DNA of 64,000 nucleotides from an uncultured Bacteroides sp. (lineage in GTDB: Bacteria > Bacteroidota > Bacteroidia > Bacteroidales > Bacteroidaceae), in assembly GCA_902492205.1 (NCBI GenBank), contig CABUKU010000004.1:62001-126000 (forward strand). The letters are read 5' to 3'. Of this stretch, positions 1 through 9,033 are shown one piece after another. Under the pieces are notes generated by a model. The model saw nothing but the letters and a program-made list of their open reading frames with translations. It did no database searches and was not told where the DNA came from. The position numbers and the translations under genes were made by a program. Each line of letters opens with the position of its first letter. Positions within the stretch are counted from its first letter, which is position 1.

Positions 1-88
1 GCATATCGGATGCTGTGAAATTCTCACCGTCGTGTGCTTGGTAAAGAGTAGCTATTGTTACTATAATACTTAAAAGCAAAGTTCTCAT
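1..88 (-). CDS. N-terminus of an exported protein, cut by the window edge
   Basis: An ATG at 86-88 opens a frame that runs off the left edge after 29 codons. It begins MRTLLLSIIVTIATLYQA, a short hydrophobic stretch that looks like a signal peptide, followed by a polar segment. The start lies 5 bp downstream of the stop of the BtuF-like gene, so it is probably the third gene of the riboswitch-led B12 uptake operon. Known Bacteroides B12 loci often carry extra surface or periplasmic proteins after the receptor, but too little is visible here to name a family. Confidence 0.55.
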   Translation of the reverse strand, partial: MRTLLLSIIVTIATLYQAHDGENFTASDM

Positions 89-93
89 GGTTG

Positions 94-1254
94 TTATTCT
101 TTAAGAAGTTGATAATAAACGGACTGATGATCCGGCAATAATTCCGGATGGAATGCTTTTACCATATCCTCTAACAAAATATGGGGCGATGAGGGTAAAT
201 TCTCATAAAGCGGGATATATTCCAGATTACAATAGACAACCTTCTTTTCACGGAAAGCACGGAAATCGGTGTAATTGGAGTTTAGGTCCTTCAATGCCTG
301 ATAAGTGAAGTTACCTTTGAAAGCATTCATTACGCGCCAATATTCTGCATCGTGTGCCTTGACATATACAGTTTCGTAATCGAGCAACACTCCACCGGTA
401 TGAGGATCGTCTTTGAAAATATAGTCTGCTCCCGCATCTTCGAATAATCTGGCATAAAAACTTTTTCCTCCGGGAATATACCAGTTGCCTTGTCTCATTT
501 CACCACTGAACACCACCGGTTTATGTTTCACTTTGGCAACTGTTGCTTTTAACTTATTGTATTTATTTTCCATGTCGGAGAATATACGGCAGGCTTTATC
601 TTCCTGGCAAATGAACATTCCCACAACCTTTATCCACTCGCTCAGTCCTAGAGGAGAAGTTTCTTTGAATGCCCAGTAGGGAATAAGAGGAATTCCTACT
701 TCTTTCAGCACTTCATATCCTCCGCGGCGGTTGGGTGACACAAAAATAATATCGGGTTGGGCAGCAAGAACAATTTCCGTATCAAAGTTACCTTCTATTC
801 CTATCTTTTTTACACGTCCGTCTGCAAGCCGTTTCAGCCATTCCTCGTTTTGTACGCGGTGAGTGTTGCTGGTACCCGTCACTTTATCATATTCATTCAT
901 CATGCTGAATCCGGCGAGTTGAGGCATTGTCATGCAGATAACTTTATCTACCGGGATGTTGATAATTTGATAGTCGTCGGGTATGGCTTCCACTTTCTTT
1001 CCTTTGGGAACAAGGGCGAACTGATAGATAGGAGCATGCGGATTGGCAGGTTCTTGTATCTCCAACAATCGCACACTGTCTGCACGAAGAGTTACTTTGT
1101 AACCTTCGGCATAACGGGGAGCAATATCGTTGGACAAGCTATCCTGTGAGATATTTCCGGCTGGTGAGTCATGACTTGAAGAAGTTTTACTTCCACAAGC
1201 ATGAAACAGCAGGCATGTAAATATACCGATGATGAAAAGAAGGTGTCCTTTCAT
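94..1254 (-). CDS. btuF: BtuF-like periplasmic cobalamin/siderophore-binding lipoprotein
   Basis: This is a substrate-binding protein of the helical-backbone metal receptor family (PF01497 type) that would hand corrinoid to an inner-membrane ABC transporter. I start it at 1254 because the following residues form a lipoprotein signal (FIIGIFTCLLFHACGSK) with the lipobox cysteine at about residue 20; the longer upstream frame lacks a signal and overlaps the receptor. The family core is visible as IPVDKVICMTMPQLAG, the NTHRV segment, and ILAAQPDIIF-like text (VLAAQPDIIFVSP). The length of 386 residues is longer than E. coli BtuF because of an N-terminal extension. It starts 19 bp after the receptor stop, so it is co-transcribed and under the same riboswitch. 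Cobalamin rather than iron-chelate specificity is inferred from that riboswitch. Confidence 0.8.
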   Translation of the reverse strand: MKGHLLFIIGIFTCLLFHACGSKTSSSHDSPAGNISQDSLSNDIAPRYAEGYKVTLRADSVRLLEIQEPANPHAPIYQFALVPKGKKVEAIPDDYQIINIPVDKVICMTMPQLAGFSMMNEYDKVTGTSNTHRVQNEEWLKRLADGRVKKIGIEGNFDTEIVLAAQPDIIFVSPNRRGGYEVLKEVGIPLIPYWAFKETSPLGLSEWIKVVGMFICQEDKACRIFSDMENKYNKLKATVAKVKHKPVVFSGEMRQGNWYIPGGKSFYARLFEDAGADYIFKDDPHTGGVLLDYETVYVKAHDAEYWRVMNAFKGNFTYQALKDLNSNYTDFRAFREKKVVYCNLEYIPLYENLPSSPHILLEDMVKAFHPELLPDHQSVYYQLLKE

Positions 1255-1273
1255 ACTTAGTTTGATTTTTTTA

Positions 1274-3454
1274 TTATTGTTTGAAACGGACAAGCAAGCT
1301 TGCATAAACTGCGCGTCCCGGATTATTGGTTGCGTAGTGATTATTATAAGGTCTGTCATCACGGTAATTGAAAATGTTCTCAATTCCGATACCCGGTTCC
1401 AGTGTAAATGCTTTCAAACGAATAGTGTGGCGGGTACTTAAATCCCACATCTGGAAAGCAGGAGCCGGATCGTATGTTTCCGAATAACGAGTTCCCTGAT
1501 AACGTCCGTTTACATAAACATTTAATGTATAGATGTCCCAAGTTTTTGTCCAACCTACATTGCAGCTACCCGAGTGTTTTACGCTTCTTTCGAGCGGGGT
1601 GTTTGTCAATCTGTCTTTAGCATCGGTATAGTTGTAACTTGCACCAAAGCTGAAACCTGCACCCGGACGAACGGAGAAAGAAGCATCTATACCTTTAATG
1701 CGCGCTTTGCCAATATTGGAGTATCTCTTGCGAGAAGTGATTCCGCTGGCTTCGTCTTCCGGTGTCAAATCAAGTTCTTTGTAGTCAATCAGATTCCTGA
1801 TTTCGTTCCAGTAAGCAGATACCGATACCGAAAAATACCGGTGATTATATTCGGCATTCAAGTCATAGAAGTTACTGGTTTCCGGTTTCAGATTAGTGCT
1901 TCCTTCTGTAATCTTGCCGTTTTTCTCCGAAATAGCATAGAGCTGTTGCAGGGTAGGAGCACGAAAAGCAGAAGAGTAAGAAGCACGCAGGTTTAAACCT
2001 TCATATTGATACATGACAGATAATTTCGGGTTAAGGCGGTTCTTGAATGTTTCGTGGTAGATGTAACGGAATCCTGCAATAACACGGAGGAAATTAGCTA
2101 TGCGTATTTCATCCTGTGCATAGAAAGCCAATGTGTATATACTTTTATTTTCATTATTGCCTAATACACTTGTTCCTGTGCTTTTCAAAGCATCGCCTAC
2201 ATAATCGAATCCGGTATTTAGTGTATTGTAATTGCCTAAATTGAATACCCCTTTTAAAGTGGCGTTGGTGTAATCCTGATCTTTACTTTTCATTCTTTCT
2301 CCCGCTTTATAAGGTTTGGTGTCCTTGGTATAGTCGTAGTATGAACGAAAGTTGGTCGTAGTAGCAGTTGCTTCAAGATAAGAAGCATGCGGCAACAAAT
2401 ATTTGGCACTTCCCCCGTATTGATAGGTTTTGTGCACGATGTCATAGTTGACTGCCGGAGCACGGTCATTATCATAGGTAGAGTAAGTTCCGAACAAGTC
2501 AAAAGACAGTTTCTCTGTAGCACGGAGAGTGAAACTCTGGTTAATGTCATTTGTAAATGACTTATAAGCAACTTGTTTATCTGTTTCCACTAAATTGCCT
2601 TTTTTGTCAAGCTCGTAATCGCTGAGTTTCCATCCATTGGATTGCTGACGTTGGTAGGAAGTATGGGAGGAAAACTTACCGGTGTTTACATCAGCATTAA
2701 GGCTTTGGGTGAAACGTCCGTGAGAGCTGATACGTGAGTTACTCATTATATTGAGCAGGTTTTTACTTTTGTCGGTAATGATATTGATAACACCCGCCAT
2801 TGCGTCACTTCCATAGAGTGCAGAAGCTGCTCCTTTAAGTATTTCGATACGTTTGACGTTTGCAATATTGATACGGCTGAAGTCCACATTACCTGAAATA
2901 TCTCCGGCAACTTTCTTTCCGTCGATAAGTACCAATACATATTTGCCCGAAAGTCCGTTCATGTAGATGTTGTTACTCATGGAAGTACTCTGGAAGGAAA
3001 TAGACGGGGCTAACTTCAACAAAGCATCTTCTACATTACCTACATTTGCGTTTTTCAATTCTTTTTGTGAGATTACTTCAATAGGAACGGGAGAGTCTTT
3101 CAGCTTGTGGTGTGTTCCGGTTCCTGTAATAACCACTTGGTCCAGGTTAACTGCCGATTCTTTCAGTTTAATAACCATGTTTCTCCGGCTTTCGCTGATA
3201 TTCTGCGTTACTACCGAATAATCAAGGCAACTTGTACGCATCACATAGTTACCATCCGGAATGTTTTTCATCATGAACTCCCCTTTTGCGTTTGTGGCAC
3301 ATCCGATGGTGGTTTGCTCCAAACGGACATTAGCTCCCTCGATAGGTTTGCCCGTTTTGACATTGACAACTTTTCCGCTTAGCGTCATTTGCGCAAATGC
3401 ACTCATCACAACATACATCCCTAACAGGACTGTAGTCAGAAATCTTTTTTTCAT
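1274..3454 (-). CDS. btuB: BtuB-like TonB-dependent cobalamin receptor
   Basis: This is a 726-residue outer-membrane receptor. A signal peptide ends near FAQ at residue 22. A carboxypeptidase-regulatory-like domain follows (about 23-105), then a TonB box-like segment DQVVITGTGTH, a plug domain (about 115-235, with VLVLIDGKKVAGD and LYGSDAMAGVINIIT) and a 22-strand-type barrel ending in the aromatic-containing terminus VYASLLVRFKQ. The leader carries a cobalamin riboswitch, which identifies corrinoids as the likely ligand. It is the first gene of the operon with the BtuF-like lipoprotein and the edge-cut gene. In Bacteroides several BtuB paralogues usually coexist in one genome, so this one may favour particular corrinoids; the sequence alone does not show which. 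Confidence 0.88.
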   Translation of the reverse strand: MKKRFLTTVLLGMYVVMSAFAQMTLSGKVVNVKTGKPIEGANVRLEQTTIGCATNAKGEFMMKNIPDGNYVMRTSCLDYSVVTQNISESRRNMVIKLKESAVNLDQVVITGTGTHHKLKDSPVPIEVISQKELKNANVGNVEDALLKLAPSISFQSTSMSNNIYMNGLSGKYVLVLIDGKKVAGDISGNVDFSRINIANVKRIEILKGAASALYGSDAMAGVINIITDKSKNLLNIMSNSRISSHGRFTQSLNADVNTGKFSSHTSYQRQQSNGWKLSDYELDKKGNLVETDKQVAYKSFTNDINQSFTLRATEKLSFDLFGTYSTYDNDRAPAVNYDIVHKTYQYGGSAKYLLPHASYLEATATTTNFRSYYDYTKDTKPYKAGERMKSKDQDYTNATLKGVFNLGNYNTLNTGFDYVGDALKSTGTSVLGNNENKSIYTLAFYAQDEIRIANFLRVIAGFRYIYHETFKNRLNPKLSVMYQYEGLNLRASYSSAFRAPTLQQLYAISEKNGKITEGSTNLKPETSNFYDLNAEYNHRYFSVSVSAYWNEIRNLIDYKELDLTPEDEASGITSRKRYSNIGKARIKGIDASFSVRPGAGFSFGASYNYTDAKDRLTNTPLERSVKHSGSCNVGWTKTWDIYTLNVYVNGRYQGTRYSETYDPAPAFQMWDLSTRHTIRLKAFTLEPGIGIENIFNYRDDRPYNNHYATNNPGRAVYASLLVRFKQ

Positions 3455-3519
3455 TGAAAATTGTGATAATGATTAATAAATAGCATCCTTTATCCCGAGG
3501 ATACGTTATTTATCTCTAA

Positions 3520-3725
3520 TTGACCGGCAGGTTTCCTGACTATACCCTGAAAAGCTGACCTTCCCGTTTCTTTATTTGACTTGAAACAGTGGTGTGAGTA
3601 TGCTTTTCTTTTTTACTTTCCCGGTGGAGAAAGTAAAGGGTTTCACAGTAGCGGGCACTGTTCCGGATTCAAACCGGATTCCCTTTTATGCGATGAACGG
3701 AAAAATGTTATCGCATCACCAAATC
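3520..3725 (-). promoter_or_regulatory. Cobalamin riboswitch (AdoCbl-type, B12 box present)
   Basis: Read on the minus strand, the conserved core GGGAATCCGGTTTGAATCC is followed by the CAGTGCCCGCTACTGTGAA block, and the B12 box AGTCAGGAAACCTGCC lies at 3526-3541. These match the known cobalamin riboswitch order. A GCGAT/ATCGC stem near 3688-3716 could be the outer or accessory helix. The element lies 66 bp upstream of the btuB-like start, so it would shut off receptor expression when cobalamin is plentiful. Confidence 0.95.
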
Positions 3726-3730
3726 AGCCG

Positions 3731-3738
3731 CAAAGTTA
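3731..3738 (-). promoter_or_regulatory. Predicted -7 element for the btuB riboswitch transcript
   Basis: CAAAGTTA on the plus strand is TAACTTTG on the minus strand, an exact match to the Bacteroides -7 consensus TAnnTTTG. Its position puts the transcript start near 3724, right at the beginning of the riboswitch. A good -33 TTTG is not seen. Confidence 0.6.
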
Positions 3739-3749
3739 GATATTTATTT

Positions 3750-3757
3750 TATATTTG
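3750..3757 (+). promoter_or_regulatory. Predicted -7 element for cbiA/cobB
   Basis: TATATTTG matches TAnnTTTG and would start transcription near 3764, about 20 nt before the chosen cbiA start at 3785. It faces away from the riboswitch promoter and lies only 11 bp from it. The two polymerase sites overlap, so the promoters are likely to compete. Confidence 0.5.
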
Positions 3758-3784
3758 CGAAAGATTATTTTAATTTTTATAAAT

Positions 3785-5113
3785 ATGCAACCACAGATTC
3801 TAATCGGAGCGGCATCATCGGGCAGTGGGAAAACTACACTGACTTTAGGGTTACTTAGGGCATTGAAGAACAGAGGACTAAAAGTACAGCCTTTTAAATG
3901 CGGCCCCGACTATATAGATACCAAATATCATACACTGGCAGCAGGAGAGGAATCTGTCAATCTTGATTCCTATCTGGCATCGGAGGCGCATATTAAATAC
4001 CTTTATTCCACCTATGGGAGTAATGCCGATGTTTGTGTCACGGAAGGGGTAATGGGATTGTTTGACGGTTATAGCGGGATGCAGGGAAGCAGTGCGGAAA
4101 TAGCAAAGATGCTGAATATTCCCGTTGTACTGGTTGTCAATGCCAAGTCTACCGCCTATTCGGTTGCCCCGCTTATCTATGGCTTTAAGAACTTTAATAA
4201 GGATATTCGGATTGCCGGGGTTATTTTTAATATGGTAGCTTCCGCCTCACATTATGAGTATCTTTTGCAAGCTTGTAAAGATGCAGGGGTGGAATGTTTC
4301 GGTTATCTGCCCAAACAAAAGGAAATAGAAATACCTTCCCGGCATTTGGGGCTGACGTTGGATGAGAAGTATGCTTTCGATACTTTTGCCGATAAGGTTG
4401 CAGCATTAGTGGAGGAATATATTGATTTGGAACGTTTATTTCCCCTCTTGAGGGGGGTAGGGGAGAACATCCCTATGAATGTAGAAGAGAACACACCCCC
4501 TACCCCCTCTCAAGAGGGGAGGTTATATACCAAGATAGCCGTTGCCCATGATGAGGCATTTAATTTCATCTATCGCGAAAACATAGCACAATTACAGCGT
4601 TTGGGTGAAGTAACTTTCTTCAGCCCGATACATGATAAAGAATTGCCCGATGCCGATTTGGTATATCTTCCCGGCGGCTATCCCGAATTTTATCTTTCGC
4701 AGTTGAGCGGTAATGAAACCATGTTGCAATCTGTACATGCATATGTCGAAAAAGGAGGAAGGCTGCTTGCCGAATGTGGCGGGATGATGTATCTCTGCCG
4801 TCATATTACAGGAATGGACGGTGTTTCCTATCCAATGGCAGGCATACTCAATCAGGAAGCTACGATGGATAATATGAAGCTAAAGCTCGGCTACCGTAAC
4901 TTTACTTATAATAATGTGCCGGTGCGGGGACACGAGTTCCATTATTCGCGCATTGTTCCGCAAGAACATCCTTTGCCTTCGGTTGCCGAACTGTATACAG
5001 CCAAAGGTATGAAAACAGATACCCCGCTATATCGTTACAAGAACGTGATAGCAGGGTACACTCACCTTTATTGGGGAGAACTGAATATATTCGATTTGTG
5101 GGAGAACGGATAA
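3785..5113 (+). CDS. cbiA: Cobyrinate a,c-diamide synthase
   Basis: This 442-residue enzyme amidates the a and c side chains of cobyrinate using glutamine and ATP. The N-terminal dethiobiotin-synthetase-like domain has a P-loop at residues 8-18 (GAASSGSGKTT) and the family text KCGPDYIDTKYH. The C-terminal class I glutaminase domain has the nucleophile Cys331 in LLAECGGMMYL and the His in GYTHLYWGE near 427. I start at 3785 because the predicted promoter leaves almost no leader for the frame's earlier ATG at 3755, and residues MQPQILIGAASS begin the domain directly. Residues of about 219-246, in the linker between the two domains, are encoded by an inverted repeat that looks like an inserted palindromic element. 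The gene ends 3 bp from the convergent TonB receptor. Confidence 0.93.
   Translation: MQPQILIGAASSGSGKTTLTLGLLRALKNRGLKVQPFKCGPDYIDTKYHTLAAGEESVNLDSYLASEAHIKYLYSTYGSNADVCVTEGVMGLFDGYSGMQGSSAEIAKMLNIPVVLVVNAKSTAYSVAPLIYGFKNFNKDIRIAGVIFNMVASASHYEYLLQACKDAGVECFGYLPKQKEIEIPSRHLGLTLDEKYAFDTFADKVAALVEEYIDLERLFPLLRGVGENIPMNVEENTPPTPSQEGRLYTKIAVAHDEAFNFIYRENIAQLQRLGEVTFFSPIHDKELPDADLVYLPGGYPEFYLSQLSGNETMLQSVHAYVEKGGRLLAECGGMMYLCRHITGMDGVSYPMAGILNQEATMDNMKLKLGYRNFTYNNVPVRGHEFHYSRIVPQEHPLPSVAELYTAKGMKTDTPLYRYKNVIAGYTHLYWGELNIFDLWENG
4441..4520. repeat. Palindromic element inserted in frame inside cbiA
   Basis: The arm TCCCCTCTTGAGGGG plus GGTAGGGG at 4441-4463 is repeated in inverted orientation at 4497-4520 with a single small difference. 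About 33 bp lie between the arms. In the cbiA frame it encodes FPLLRGVGE and ENTPPTPSQEGR. Proline-rich strings of this kind are typical of translated GC-rich dispersed repeats rather than of CbiA. The local composition is far from that of the surrounding gene. Confidence 0.75.
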
Positions 5114-5116
5114 CTC

Positions 5117-7429
5117 TTATCTGTTTCCTTTCAATACACCACTGTCGGAGTCATTGTTGTTGGTACGTTTCTGACCGCTTCTGTATTTGCGCCCGAATTC
5201 AAAGTTCCAGCCTAACTTAATGGTAAGCATGTTGTTTACTTCCGGCAGGTAATTTCTGATCCGGCTCGATGCATACTTGTTCAGGTTGTCCATTCCTTGT
5301 TGGTATTTACCGATAGTCCACATCATCATCACTCCGGCAGACAATCCTTTCCATTGGTATTCCAGTGAAGCACCCGCCATTTGGTCGCGGTAACGGATTG
5401 TTTCGCCCATCAGGTAGTTGCGGCGGCTCATAACTTCTCCCGATAAGGTAAAGTTTTTATAGTTACCGCTTACACTACTGTATATAAACCAATTGCGGAG
5501 TGTGTGATTATAATCTTCTGCACTGTTCTGTGTCCAGTTCAGTCCGCCACGGCTGAAGATGCTGATGTGGTCGTCGAGCAATGAAAGGTTGATGCTGGCG
5601 GCAGCTTCTATGTTATGCCAATACTTTCCGTTACGCATCTGGCGGATGAACTTATTGTTTTCCCGTGTGGTGCTTTCAATCAACGGATCTTTCTTATATT
5701 GGTCTACCACTTCGAGGTTGCTTTGCAATATTCCCTTGTTATAAGAGAATGTAAGACGGTTCATGTAAGTAGTAACCGGTTTCAATGAAGGATTACCACG
5801 ACGTATCTGGAGAGAGTCAATCGGTTGTTCCACATCATTCAAATCGCCGAGGGAAGGGGCTTGCACGCTCACTTCACCACGGTAGCGGATTTGGGTATGG
5901 TTGTTGAACTGATAGCCCAGACGCAAAGAAGGGTTGAAGCGGATGTCGCTGTATTTTTCTCCTTCCTGACGCATGCCTGTACGGGTTCCGCCCACTCCTG
6001 CCGAATACATGAAGTTCTTTACTTTACCCATCCACTCCGCATAAAAGTAAGTATATGACTGTTTCAGGTCTGAATTGTAGACCGCACTTCCCGTATAATC
6101 GTTGTCACTGAAACTCTGGGTGTGTTTTATCCCCATGCTGAGGCGCCCGGCTTTAAACTCCTTTTCATAGATACCTTCGGCAATGATGGAGTATTTGTTT
6201 CCGTATGTATCGGAAAGAATATCCGTCAATGTTTCATCACCTTGTATCTCCTGATAAGTGCGATGCGAGAAACTGCGGATATAAGTACCCACCACGTTGA
6301 ACACCAAGAGCTGTTTCTTTTTCAGGTTATGCTGATAATACAAGTCGAATGACGGTTTCTTATCGTTGAAGTTCTTATAATCCATCATGTGCACTCCCTT
6401 GTCTTTGTTTCCTTCGGGATAAAGGAAACTGCTTGCCCGGTTGCGTGGAGAGCCGTAATAGTTATAGAATATGTTTGCCGAGAACAGATACTTGTCCGGT
6501 TCCTGATAGCTGTAATTCAATCGCAGGTAGTGGTAATGTTCTTTGTAGTCGGTTGGTAATCCGTCTTCCAAGCGGGTAAGTGAGGAGCCGTCGGCAAAAT
6601 TGAATACTTCCCGGTTGGTGCGGTACATTTTATCATACTTGTGATAAGTGTAACTGTAATCCAGTCCGAATTCCGATTTTCGGTAGTTCATCTTGGCACT
6701 GGCATATTCTTCACCCCAACCCGTAGTGGGCGAGTTGTTGGCAGAGAGCATCACGGCTCCACCGGACTCTTTGCGGCGCACAATGTAATCTACCACAGCT
6801 TCGGCATCGCCATAGCGCAGGGAAGGTTCGTCGTGATATTCCACACGGATAACGTCTTTCGGGTTAATTCCCTGAATCTCTTTCACGTCTGCCGGAGCAC
6901 CGTTCACACGTAGTTGCACTGTTCCGCCCCTTACGCCGGAAACAGAGTTGTCCCGTTGGTTAACGAGTACACCGTTTAGGTGCATGTTCCTTAGAAGGTC
7001 TATCCCGTTCGGAGAAGTTTTTACCTGCATGGAATTAGGGAAAATCACTTTCCTGTCCATCTTGTTGATAACTCGTGAGGCGGAGACCGTTACTTCATCC
7101 AACCGCACGGAAGCGGAGTCTAGAAACAGTTTGCCGAGGTTAATATCTTTTTTCAGGTTCTCGATACCTATATCGGTTGGTTGGTATCCGATGCAGGAAG
7201 CAACCAATCGGTAATTACCCTGCTGAATTCCCGTAAGGGAGAAGTTTCCTTTTTCATCGGTGGTTGTGCCGGTCACAAAAGTAGAGTCGTTGGTGTTTAA
7301 CACAACATTGGCATATTCTACCGGCACTTCGTTGCCGGCACTCACTAATCGCCCTTTTATTTTATAAGATTGTGCATTGGATGCTATTGTTAGCAAACAG
7401 ATGGATAGAGTTAAAACAATTCTTTTCAT
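5117..7429 (-). CDS. TonB-dependent receptor-like outer-membrane barrel protein
   Basis: A signal peptide (to NAQ at residue 20) precedes a carboxypeptidase-regulatory-like domain (about 22-110), a plug-like region (about 112-220, with NGIDLLRNMHLNGVLV and GGTVQLRVNG) and a long beta-barrel of the outer membrane protein beta-barrel type 3 kind, 770 residues in total. The plug is degenerate compared with BtuB, and no TonB box is clear. No riboswitch lies in its 200-bp leader, so a role in cobamide uptake is only suggested by the neighbours cbiA and pduO. It is a single-gene unit, convergent with cbiA. The ligand cannot be read from the sequence. Confidence 0.75.
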   Translation of the reverse strand: MKRIVLTLSICLLTIASNAQSYKIKGRLVSAGNEVPVEYANVVLNTNDSTFVTGTTTDEKGNFSLTGIQQGNYRLVASCIGYQPTDIGIENLKKDINLGKLFLDSASVRLDEVTVSASRVINKMDRKVIFPNSMQVKTSPNGIDLLRNMHLNGVLVNQRDNSVSGVRGGTVQLRVNGAPADVKEIQGINPKDVIRVEYHDEPSLRYGDAEAVVDYIVRRKESGGAVMLSANNSPTTGWGEEYASAKMNYRKSEFGLDYSYTYHKYDKMYRTNREVFNFADGSSLTRLEDGLPTDYKEHYHYLRLNYSYQEPDKYLFSANIFYNYYGSPRNRASSFLYPEGNKDKGVHMMDYKNFNDKKPSFDLYYQHNLKKKQLLVFNVVGTYIRSFSHRTYQEIQGDETLTDILSDTYGNKYSIIAEGIYEKEFKAGRLSMGIKHTQSFSDNDYTGSAVYNSDLKQSYTYFYAEWMGKVKNFMYSAGVGGTRTGMRQEGEKYSDIRFNPSLRLGYQFNNHTQIRYRGEVSVQAPSLGDLNDVEQPIDSLQIRRGNPSLKPVTTYMNRLTFSYNKGILQSNLEVVDQYKKDPLIESTTRENNKFIRQMRNGKYWHNIEAAASINLSLLDDHISIFSRGGLNWTQNSAEDYNHTLRNWFIYSSVSGNYKNFTLSGEVMSRRNYLMGETIRYRDQMAGASLEYQWKGLSAGVMMMWTIGKYQQGMDNLNKYASSRIRNYLPEVNNMLTIKLGWNFEFGRKYRSGQKRTNNNDSDSGVLKGNR

Positions 7430-7626
7430 TTTTATGGTCCTTTATTTATCCTGCTTCATGCATACTGCGTGCCAAAGAAAGTAACATGTTGTAAATGTGA
7501 TAGATAATTAAAATGCGGGAAAGAAAGAGTGTCTATTATTTAGACATCGGTGTGTGATTTTTAGACGGGAGCTTGCATAAGTCATAAAGTTTGCTGAATA
7601 TTGCAGTGAAGTAATACACATAATAT

Positions 7627-8190
7627 ATGAGGATTTACACGAAAGGCGGAGATAAAGGCAAAACAGGCATTCACGGCGGAGAACGGGTGGATAAGGATGA
7701 TATACGTATCGAGGCAAACGGAACAATTGACGAACTGAATTCCATTATAGGAATCATCCGTTCGTTGCTTCCGGCAGACCACGAGTGGCAGGAAATGCTG
7801 CGGACGATACAAATGGATTTAATGGTAGTGATGTCTCATGTAGCTACTCCGTCGGCAATCCGTGAAAAGAATCCCAATCCGTTAAAGCAAGATATGGATG
7901 TGTTCTGCGAACAGCAGATTGACGGGATTACTTCCCGCTTGGAGGATAACGGTTATTTCATTCTTCCGGGTGGTACGCAGGTTTCGGCACAATGCCAGTT
8001 TGCCCGCACCGTTGCCCGCCGTGCCGAGCGCAGATTATGGACACTGAACCGCAAGGATGCAGTGCCCGAAGCAATTATGCGTTTCATGAACCGCCTTTCC
8101 GATCTGTTCTTTGTCATGGCAAAGCTGGAAATGCAGCAACAAGGCACTATGGAAGAACGTTGGCAGTCCTTTTTATATAAGAGGCGATAG
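7627..8190 (+). CDS. pduO: PduO-type cob(I)alamin/cob(I)yrinate adenosyltransferase
   Basis: This 187-residue enzyme transfers the 5'-deoxyadenosyl group of ATP to the cobalt of reduced corrinoids. The N-terminal ATP-binding signature is clear (MRIYTKGGDKGKTGIHGG, then RIEANGTIDELNS), and the C-terminal helix carries the family residues in AQCQFARTVARRAERRLW. It is a PduO rather than a CobA fold, as is usual in Bacteroidetes. It stands alone on the plus strand and is closed by a strong hairpin terminator. In this window it provides the adenosylation step between cbiA and cobQ. Confidence 0.93.
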   Translation: MRIYTKGGDKGKTGIHGGERVDKDDIRIEANGTIDELNSIIGIIRSLLPADHEWQEMLRTIQMDLMVVMSHVATPSAIREKNPNPLKQDMDVFCEQQIDGITSRLEDNGYFILPGGTQVSAQCQFARTVARRAERRLWTLNRKDAVPEAIMRFMNRLSDLFFVMAKLEMQQQGTMEERWQSFLYKRR

Positions 8191-8208
8191 TATGTTGCAC
8201 AAAATATA

Positions 8209-8247
8209 ATGGTGCGGATGTCGATGGACGTCCGCACCATTTGTTTT
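8209..8247. terminator. Bidirectional intrinsic terminator between pduO and the methyltransferase
   Basis: ATGGTGCGGA pairs with TCCGCACCAT around a short loop, followed by TTGTTTT on the plus strand. On the minus strand the stem is followed by a T-rich run, so it can also end the converging methyltransferase transcript. Confidence 0.85.
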
Positions 8248-8256
8248 AATCAATCA

Positions 8257-9033
8257 TCATGCTGTCTTTTGGGCAATATAAAATACATAGCCGTAGAATT
8301 CTTTATACTTGCGGTATAATTCCTCTTCGTAATATGACATTGCGACGAGCTCTTCGGCTGATTTGTTACCTGCATATTTGGCAAGAAACTTTTCCCGTGC
8401 CTTAACCAATGGAGCGAAATAATGGTCTGTCCAGCAAGTCTCGGGTAAGATAAAGGAAGCGACAGGAAGATACCCTGCTTTCTGTATCTGGGCTACCTGA
8501 TTGGGAATGGTATTTATTCCCGGATAATTTTCCATCCAGAAATCATGAATCTCTGCGGGACGCTCTTCGGTGAACCACGAGCTTTCCGAGACGGCGATGT
8601 AGCCTCCTGTTTTCAGGTACTTGCGCCACTCGTTCAGTCCGCGTTCAAAACCTATGTTGTAAATAGCCCCTTCAGACCAAATCAGGTCTAGTTCTCCTTC
8701 TCCGAAAGGAAGATTGTCCATAGAACCTACGATGCCTTTCACTCTGTTTTGAAGGTCAAACTCTTTGGCATTGCTGTTGAATCGGTCAATGAATTTCGGG
8801 AAAAAGTCCAGTCCCGTGATGTGTCCCGGTGCATGTTGTGCCAAGACCATTGTCTGTCCGCCTGTGCCGCAACCCAAATCGGCGATAAGGGATTGATTAT
8901 TGAGATTGTCTATAAAACTCAATGCTTTAAGGGTTACTTCTGGACTTCCGGGACCCTGACGTTCTGTATTTAAAAAGTATTCGCAGATGAAATCAAAATC
9001 GAATTCGTGAATTGTTTTATTCTTGTTACTCAT
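8257..9033 (-). CDS. SAM-dependent class I methyltransferase
   Basis: A 258-residue cytoplasmic protein. The SAM-binding motif I is LIADLGCGTGGQT (about residues 45-57), followed by the acidic strand-2 end ITGLDFF and motif IV-like ELDLIWSEGAIYNIGF. The C-terminal part is substrate-binding and not diagnostic. I start at 9033 (MSNKNKT) rather than at the frame's first ATG because the upstream residues are hydrophobic and unlike the family. The closest family I can name is the Methyltransf_11/UbiE group; the substrate is unknown. It sits alone between cobamide genes but is not one of the corrin-ring methylases, which have a different fold. Confidence 0.8.
   Translation of the reverse strand: MSNKNKTIHEFDFDFICEYFLNTERQGPGSPEVTLKALSFIDNLNNQSLIADLGCGTGGQTMVLAQHAPGHITGLDFFPKFIDRFNSNAKEFDLQNRVKGIVGSMDNLPFGEGELDLIWSEGAIYNIGFERGLNEWRKYLKTGGYIAVSESSWFTEERPAEIHDFWMENYPGINTIPNQVAQIQKAGYLPVASFILPETCWTDHYFAPLVKAREKFLAKYAGNKSAEELVAMSYYEEELYRKYKEFYGYVFYIAQKTA

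Noticed and set aside
757..1149. A 130-codon plus-strand frame opposite the BtuF-like gene
   Set aside because: Antisense to a gene with a lipobox and family motifs; no promoter or homology-like pattern.
7430..7626. A second cobalamin riboswitch before the 5117-7429 receptor
   Set aside because: No B12 box or GCCACTG-like core occurs in this interval on either strand.
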